Source: Nitrososphaeraceae archaeon | Lineage (GTDB): Archaea; Thermoproteota; Nitrososphaeria; Nitrososphaerales; Nitrososphaeraceae | Length of the DNA: 8,919 nt | NCBI GenBank assembly: GCA_025922715.1 | Contig: JAICHH010000067.1 | Coordinates: 1-8,919 of the forward strand | Direction of reading: 5' to 3' | Part shown: piece after piece, positions 6,139 through 8,919 of the stretch | Numbering within the stretch: position 1 is the stretch's first letter | Layout: each line of letters begins with the position of its first letter | The notes under the pieces: model-generated | The model's input: the letters and a program-made list of their open reading frames with translations, nothing else | Databases searched by the model: none | What the model was told of the DNA's origin: nothing | Translations under genes and position numbers: made by a program

Positions 6139-6327
6139 TTCCCGATTAAGCTAGATTGTAATGGTTATGAACAAGTAGTTCAAGTTCTACATTTCTTGGA
6201 TACAAAAAAAACATACACACAATCACATCAAATCAAATCAAATTATGGCATAAACAATACTAGTAAGATATATTCTGATAAAGCAGTTGATTTGGAAAAA
6301 TCACTACATAATAATATACAGTTATAA
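6139..6327 (+). pseudogene. ATG-less open stretch, possible C-terminal gene fragment
   Basis: This frame stays open for 62 codons in a region where the other frames have frequent stops, but it lacks any ATG. The translation is protein-like: it starts FPIKLDCNGYEQVVQVLHFL and continues through INNTSKIYSDKAVDLEKSL to a stop. A frame-shifted GTG with an AAGG just before it (about 6126) could have been part of the same gene before an indel. I recognise no family. It may be the 3' end of a lost gene, or a real gene using a non-ATG start. Confidence 0.3.
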
Positions 6328-6352
6328 CGCTATCTATTATAACGAATAGGTA

Positions 6353-6360
6353 AAAAAAGT
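6353..6360 (-). terminator. Poly-T terminator after the PsbP-like gene
   Basis: Minus-strand ACTTTTTTTACC lies about 10-17 bases past the stop codon at 6370, with no hairpin. It fits archaeal U-tract termination. Confidence 0.45.
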
Positions 6361-6369
6361 AAATTACAA

Positions 6370-6954
6370 CTATTTTAAAAAGACTAATGAGTTAAGCATT
6401 TTTTGGATTATTGGAAAATACTGTTCGTATTTATCAACATACGCTTTGTAAGTAATTAGATATACTTTGTCATTATTTTTAGTAATAAGTTGAAGAGCTT
6501 GTTTTTTTTCCTCATTATCCATTGCGGTAAAGATTAATTTTTTTGCTGGTCTATTATCTACAAGGACTGTGTCAGAAGATTCTATCAATTGAAAATCTTT
6601 AAGATTATTTGTCATATTTTTAAGATGGATATTTGCAATTGTGTTTAGTGATACGTTACTCACACTCAATGAAGAGATTCCAAATCCTGCTGGAGATGTA
6701 TATTGGCTTGGATCTACGATTGGAGCAAGAAAGGTAACGAAATCATTCAGACGTTCTTCTTTTTGCCAAGTTGAAGGATATTGTATACTTAACTTTAGTT
6801 TTGTATTTTCATAAGGTTTCAAATCATCTGGTGATGTTCCAGAATGAAATAGTCCAGATGCATCATTAAAAATATTTTCAGAGTTCTTTATTGATATAAC
6901 TAACAAAGATAGAAAAATAATATAAATACTAGCAGCAACGATTATGAATCTCAT
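6370..6954 (-). CDS. PsbP-like exported protein
   Basis: The protein has 194 residues. Residues 3-22 are hydrophobic and serve as signal peptide or N-terminal anchor. There is no lipobox cysteine, so it is not a typical lipoprotein. A short linker (23-50) leads to a PsbP-like domain (about 52-193): LSIQYPSTWQKEE (55-67), the usual yPxgW opening, VTFLAP (73-78), a SSLSVSNVSL strand (94-103), NRPAKKLIFTA (134-144), KVYLITYKA (163-171) and the closing MLNSLVF helix-strand (186-192). The fold is named for the photosystem II extrinsic protein. In non-photosynthetic archaea its role is unknown, and no photosynthesis link is implied. The start at 6954 gives a clean signal peptide. It stands alone on the minus strand, convergent with the two-cysteine protein, and its promoter is not clear amid the A/T runs. 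Confidence 0.82.
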   Translation of the reverse strand: MRFIIVAASIYIIFLSLLVISIKNSENIFNDASGLFHSGTSPDDLKPYENTKLKLSIQYPSTWQKEERLNDFVTFLAPIVDPSQYTSPAGFGISSLSVSNVSLNTIANIHLKNMTNNLKDFQLIESSDTVLVDNRPAKKLIFTAMDNEEKKQALQLITKNNDKVYLITYKAYVDKYEQYFPIIQKMLNSLVFLK

Positions 6955-7039
6955 ATATTCGAATGACGTTCTAATGTATTATTTTATTTTTTCTAATTTT
7001 TTTACAAATATAATCTTCAATTTATTTTTTATTTTGAGA

Positions 7040-7056
7040 TCACTAAAAATAAAATA
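7040..7056 (-). terminator. T-rich terminator after the radical SAM gene
   Basis: Minus-strand ATTATTTTATTTTTAG begins just past the stop codon at 7060 and has no hairpin, as is usual for archaeal termination. It sits upstream of the PsbP-like gene, close to where that gene's promoter must be. Confidence 0.4.
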
Positions 7057-7059
7057 ATA

Positions 7060-8025
7060 TTATTTCATAAAATCTACTAACGAGACCATATTTTTTTTGT
7101 TTTTTATAAAAGAAGAAGAAGATATTTTCTTTATGTTTAATTTAGGATATCCAAATTTCATACACCTTTTCTCAAGTTCCCATTCTAAAAACTTCATGAT
7201 TGATACTGAGTATTCTCTTTCAGCATTTAGGTTTATTTTCAAGTTTATTATCGGATCCTTGAATTTAAAGATTTTTTCATAAAATTTTATTGAGTTATCA
7301 ATTTTCAATGTTTGTAAAATATATTTCATCCTTTCCCATATATCATATCTCAATCTTAAAATTGCTCCACTAACATATTCAACTCCAATATCATTTGCAG
7401 TATCTAGGATACTAGAGATATCTTCAGCTGAGTCTGTTATAAGAGGAAGAATCGGATCAATATTAATAACACATTTTATACCTGATTTGCAGAATTTTTC
7501 TATCACTCTAAAAACTGATTTTGACGGTGGTGTACCTGGTTCAATAACTCTTTTTATTTTCTCATTGTTTGTAGTAATTGACCATACAACAAAACAATTA
7601 TTTGAATAACGTTTATGTAATTCTAAATCTCTCTCTATTAGACTAGATTTTGTAAAAACATAATATGGAATTTCAAACTCTTGCAGGACCTCAACACATT
7701 TTCTAGTAAGAGAATATTTTAGCTCTGCCGGCTGATAGGCGTCAGTTGCTGATGCTATCATTACAGGATTAATTATATTTTTTTTCCAAGATCTTATCTG
7801 TTTATATAGTAAATCTGTAGCATTGATTTTTGCATATATACGGTCATAAAATTCTGGTGACCACTCATAGGTAGCATAACAATAACCGCACCGATGATGA
7901 CAACCATTATATGGATTGATAGTTAGACCTTCTTTTCCATATACAAAAAAATCATGAAGAATTGATTTACTTTCTTTAGCCGTAAATAGAGGTGCTGATT
8001 TTTTATACCATGATGATAAATTCAT
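7060..8025 (-). CDS. SPL-like (COG1533) radical SAM protein
   Basis: This 321-residue radical S-adenosylmethionine enzyme belongs to the group named after spore photoproduct lyase. The Fe-S binding motif CHHRCGYC gives Cys42, Cys46 and Cys49 (CxxxCxxC), preceded by the family's INPYNGC and followed by YA. Other family blocks are TDAYQPAE (94-101), VFTKS (123-127), VWSITT (147-152), IEPGTPP (161-167), NIDPILPLITD (188-198) and the C-terminal CMKFGYP (288-294). Length is normal for the family (about 280-340). These proteins often carry the annotation DNA repair photolyase, but most non-spore members have no proven substrate and I would not claim lesion repair. Several other cysteines (110, 144, 179, 185) could act as H-atom donor, but the right one cannot be picked by eye. 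The gene has its own TATA element about 75 bp upstream; the next gene upstream is a small protein on the same strand, 126 bp away. Confidence 0.93.
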   Translation of the reverse strand: MNLSSWYKKSAPLFTAKESKSILHDFFVYGKEGLTINPYNGCHHRCGYCYATYEWSPEFYDRIYAKINATDLLYKQIRSWKKNIINPVMIASATDAYQPAELKYSLTRKCVEVLQEFEIPYYVFTKSSLIERDLELHKRYSNNCFVVWSITTNNEKIKRVIEPGTPPSKSVFRVIEKFCKSGIKCVINIDPILPLITDSAEDISSILDTANDIGVEYVSGAILRLRYDIWERMKYILQTLKIDNSIKFYEKIFKFKDPIINLKINLNAEREYSVSIMKFLEWELEKRCMKFGYPKLNIKKISSSSFIKNKKNMVSLVDFMK

Positions 8026-8060
8026 ATGATAAATTTTAATTTTTATGTCTAATTAACTAT

Positions 8061-8070
8061 AGAGTACTCT
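8061..8070. promoter_or_regulatory. 10-bp palindrome near the radical SAM transcript start
   Basis: AGAGTACTCT is a perfect palindrome lying between the TATA-like element at 8096-8103 and the ATG at 8025, close to the predicted transcript start (about 8073). A repressor site is possible. The surrounding 30 bp are notably richer in G and C than other gaps. Confidence 0.3.
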
Positions 8071-8095
8071 TAGTTCAGGGAGAGAGTAGCATTGA

Positions 8096-8103
8096 TTATA
8101 TAA
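8096..8103 (-). promoter_or_regulatory. TATA box for the radical SAM gene
   Basis: On the minus strand TTATATAA lies 71-78 bp upstream of the ATG at 8025. It predicts a transcript start near 8073 and a leader of nearly 50 nt. It is one of the best TATA matches in the window, and it lies downstream of the small gene that stops at 8152. Confidence 0.45.
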
Positions 8104-8111
8104 CTATTTTT

Positions 8112-8127
8112 TCCAAAAAAAATAAAA
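8112..8127 (-). terminator. Poly-T terminator after the small hypothetical gene
   Basis: Minus-strand TTTTATTTTTTTTGG (eight T in a row) lies about 25-40 bases after the stop codon at 8152. It probably separates this transcript from the radical SAM gene downstream. Confidence 0.5.
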
Positions 8128-8151
8128 TAATACGTATCATTAATTTTTTAT

Positions 8152-8337
8152 TTATTTATTATCCTCAGATTTTTCACCTTCGATCGTTGTTCCTTTTACG
8201 TTTCTTTTACGAACAGTAATCAGTACTCTTTTACCTAAGAATTCAGACATGTACTCTTGATTACTTTCTGGCACAGGTATAGAATTAATATTTTCTATTG
8301 TTGTTACAAAATTTATTAGGACTATTTCATCATTCAT
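8152..8337 (-). CDS. Small hypothetical protein with basic core and acidic tail
   Basis: From the ATG at 8337 this is a 61-residue soluble protein of no recognised family. It starts with a hydrophobic strand (IVLINFVTTI), continues through an acidic, polar middle (PVPESNQEYMSEFL) to a basic strand GKRVLITVRKRNVKG, and ends in a charged tail (EGEKSEDNK). The basic strand followed by an acidic end would suit a nucleic-acid or protein-binding role, but that is a guess. The frame extends eight codons further to an ATG at 8361. I prefer 8337 because a minus-strand TATA-like element (8362-8371) would put the transcript start near 8341, inside that extension. It is divergent from the MCGRF remnant and upstream of the radical SAM gene on the same strand, with a strong poly-T tract between. 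Confidence 0.6.
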   Translation of the reverse strand: MNDEIVLINFVTTIENINSIPVPESNQEYMSEFLGKRVLITVRKRNVKGTTIEGEKSEDNK

Positions 8338-8361
8338 TTGAATAATCAAATAAAAAAACAA

Positions 8362-8371
8362 GTTATTATAG
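8362..8371 (-). promoter_or_regulatory. TATA-like element for the small hypothetical gene
   Basis: Minus-strand CTATAATAAC lies 25-34 bp before the ATG at 8337, the spacing expected for a nearly leaderless archaeal transcript. This spacing decides the start chosen for the gene. Confidence 0.4.
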
Positions 8372-8381
8372 TTTAAAGATG

Positions 8382-8391
8382 TTATATTTTA
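8382..8391 (+). promoter_or_regulatory. TATA-like element ahead of the MCGRF remnant
   Basis: TTATATTTTA lies 22-31 bp before the ATG at 8413. An AAGGAG sequence at 8397-8402, ten bases before the same ATG, resembles a Shine-Dalgarno site. Together they suggest that gene-start signals survive although the coding region has been lost. Confidence 0.4.
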
Positions 8392-8412
8392 ATACTAAGG
8401 AGCAAATCTATA

Positions 8413-8448
8413 ATGTGCGGGAGATTTATGATTATATATATTTCTTAA
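8413..8448 (+). pseudogene. Remnant N-terminus of a SRAP/HMCES/YedK-type gene
   Basis: An 11-codon ORF reads MCGRFMIIYIS and then stops. MCGRF/Y is the near-invariant start of SRAP-domain proteins, in which Cys2 forms a covalent link to abasic sites in single-stranded DNA after Met removal. An AAGGAG site and a TATA-like element sit at proper distances upstream. Intact SRAP proteins are about 190-240 residues, so nearly all is missing or scrambled. After the stop, shifted frames give weak echoes (EILDLLIKFKKF near 8461-8495, and YNN-LA near the position where the family has YNxAP). None is strong, and I cannot trace the later family blocks. It could also be a chance match, but finding this pentapeptide directly behind start signals is unlikely by chance. 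Confidence 0.4.
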
Positions 8449-8919
8449 CGATAATCATGGAAATACTGGATTTATTAATTAAATTTAAAAAATTTTAGGT
8501 TTTAACTATAATAATTTGGCCAGCTCCTATATAATATTACTATATTAATACTAGCCACGATTAAATGGGTCTGGCTTAGACCAATTTTCATTTAGGACTA
8601 TTTGTTTAACCGTAATATTCATCCCAATCCAAATGTTGCAATCCTGTCAAAAATTATAATGAGCTCTTGTTTAAGCATCTCATTGAAACAGGACGAATAG
8701 ACTCATGTAAGGTTTTAAGCCATACTCTGAAGCTTATTGGTCATCTAAGGGGTAGTACTTGGTTGATAAGTAGGAATAATTAAAATTCGGCCCTGTTAAC
8801 TTAAGAGTAAATAATAGTCATATCTGTAAGTCTATTATGTTCTGTGCTCACTTTTACAAGATTTTCAATTCTATTCATCTATTTTCCTTAACTTAACATA
8901 GCCTAAAATTGTAAAACCA
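8449..8919. other. 471-bp end region with no convincing gene
   Basis: No frame stays open for long here. Short minus-strand ORFs of 23-29 codons exist (8502-8591, 8551-8622 and 8801-8878), and fragments in several minus frames look protein-like but are broken by stops. Base composition is less A/T-biased (about 8560-8800) than in true gaps of this window, as expected of decayed coding DNA. No terminal inverted repeats, tRNA or CRISPR repeat were seen. Confidence 0.5.
8551..8622 (-). CDS. Possible 23-residue small ORF
   Basis: An ATG at 8622 opens a short frame reading MNITVKQIVLNENWSKPDPF plus NRG and a stop. The amino-acid mix is protein-like (W, P, D and N well placed) and the frame is open eight codons further upstream. 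No ribosome site or promoter is clear and no family is recognised. It may instead be the C-terminal end of a decayed minus-strand gene, since the same frame upstream holds several protein-like pieces split by stops. Confidence 0.18.
   Translation of the reverse strand: MNITVKQIVLNENWSKPDPFNRG

Larger units (their letters stand above)
5968..6369. other. 402-bp gap between convergent genes
   Basis: Both flanking genes end here, so no promoter is expected. The left side holds T-rich terminator runs. The centre holds an ATG-less 62-codon open stretch (6139-6327), including three ATCAA units at 6227-6241. The right side has an 8-bp direct repeat TTATAACG at 6322-6329 and 6337-6344. The minus-strand terminator of the PsbP-like gene lies at 6353-6360. 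Confidence 0.5.

Noticed and set aside
6227..6241. Three ATCAA units as a possible CRISPR or satellite seed
   Set aside because: Only three 5-bp units with no spacers; this is simple-sequence slippage. No CRISPR array exists in the window.
7097..7282. Plus-strand 61-codon ORF inside the radical SAM gene
   Set aside because: It lies antisense to a well-supported enzyme and lacks any recognisable motif or start signal.
8563..8588. A plus-strand KW(G)L..P-like reading that resembles the SRAP block WGLxPxW
   Set aside because: It needs a one-base correction, lies too close to the YN-like position for the family spacing, and is antisense to the protein-like minus-strand ORF at 8551-8622. I did not count it as support for SRAP.
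8801..8878. Minus-strand 25-codon ORF starting MNRIENLVKV
   Set aside because: The frame is short with only a weak AAGGA-like site upstream and no recognised family; it ends in front of stop-rich sequence. Not strong enough to list as a gene.
8449..8919. Possible insertion sequence in the end region
   Set aside because: Some minus-frame fragments (for example LDWDEYYG) suggest decayed coding DNA, but there is no transposase catalytic motif, terminal inverted repeat or target duplication that I can see.

Overview
The window is very AT-rich, with AGA arginine codons, ATA isoleucine codons and long poly-A/T intergenic tracts. Its gene content looks archaeal and most like an ammonia-oxidising thaumarchaeote (Nitrososphaerales, Nitrosocosmicus-like). 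The reasons are TATA boxes about 25-35 bp upstream of several starts, T-rich terminators without hairpins, many secreted proteins rich in N-glycosylation sequons and of thaumarchaeal style, a PsbP-like exported protein, and an archaeal SPL-family radical SAM enzyme. The genus is inferred from protein style, not from a marker gene.

Layout. Positions 1-249 hold the 3' end of an esterase-like alpha/beta hydrolase cut by the window edge. A small secreted protein with a YPP-rich 18-bp tandem repeat follows (410-715, +). It converges on a minus-strand pair: a membrane-anchored HtrA/DegP protease with two PDZ domains (3671-1995), then a secreted beta-rich protein of unknown function (1925-879). A 534-bp gap that may hold a gene remnant leads to a creatininase-family metalloamidohydrolase (4206-4979, +). 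Next comes a secreted two-cysteine protein (5362-5967, +), facing a PsbP-like exported protein (6954-6370, -). The last third carries an SPL-like radical SAM protein (8025-7060, -) and a small hypothetical protein (8337-8152, -). Divergent from the latter is an 11-codon ORF beginning MCGRF, the N-terminal signature of SRAP/HMCES/YedK DNA-protein crosslinking proteins. It looks like the remnant of a decayed SRAP gene, and nothing convincing follows it to the window end.

How the genes relate. Five of the eight intact genes encode exported or membrane-anchored proteins, so much of the window serves the cell surface or pseudoperiplasm, with HtrA as likely quality-control protease. There is no long operon. 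Most genes have their own TATA-like element and poly-T terminator, and only the HtrA/beta-rich pair is close enough (69 bp) to be partly co-transcribed. I see no CRISPR array, tRNA, rRNA, intact insertion sequence or phage module, and no clearly new multi-gene system. The most unusual items are the near-erased SRAP start, a 99-bp perfectly identical stretch shared by the two PDZ domains of HtrA, and several ATG-less open stretches that look like gene debris.
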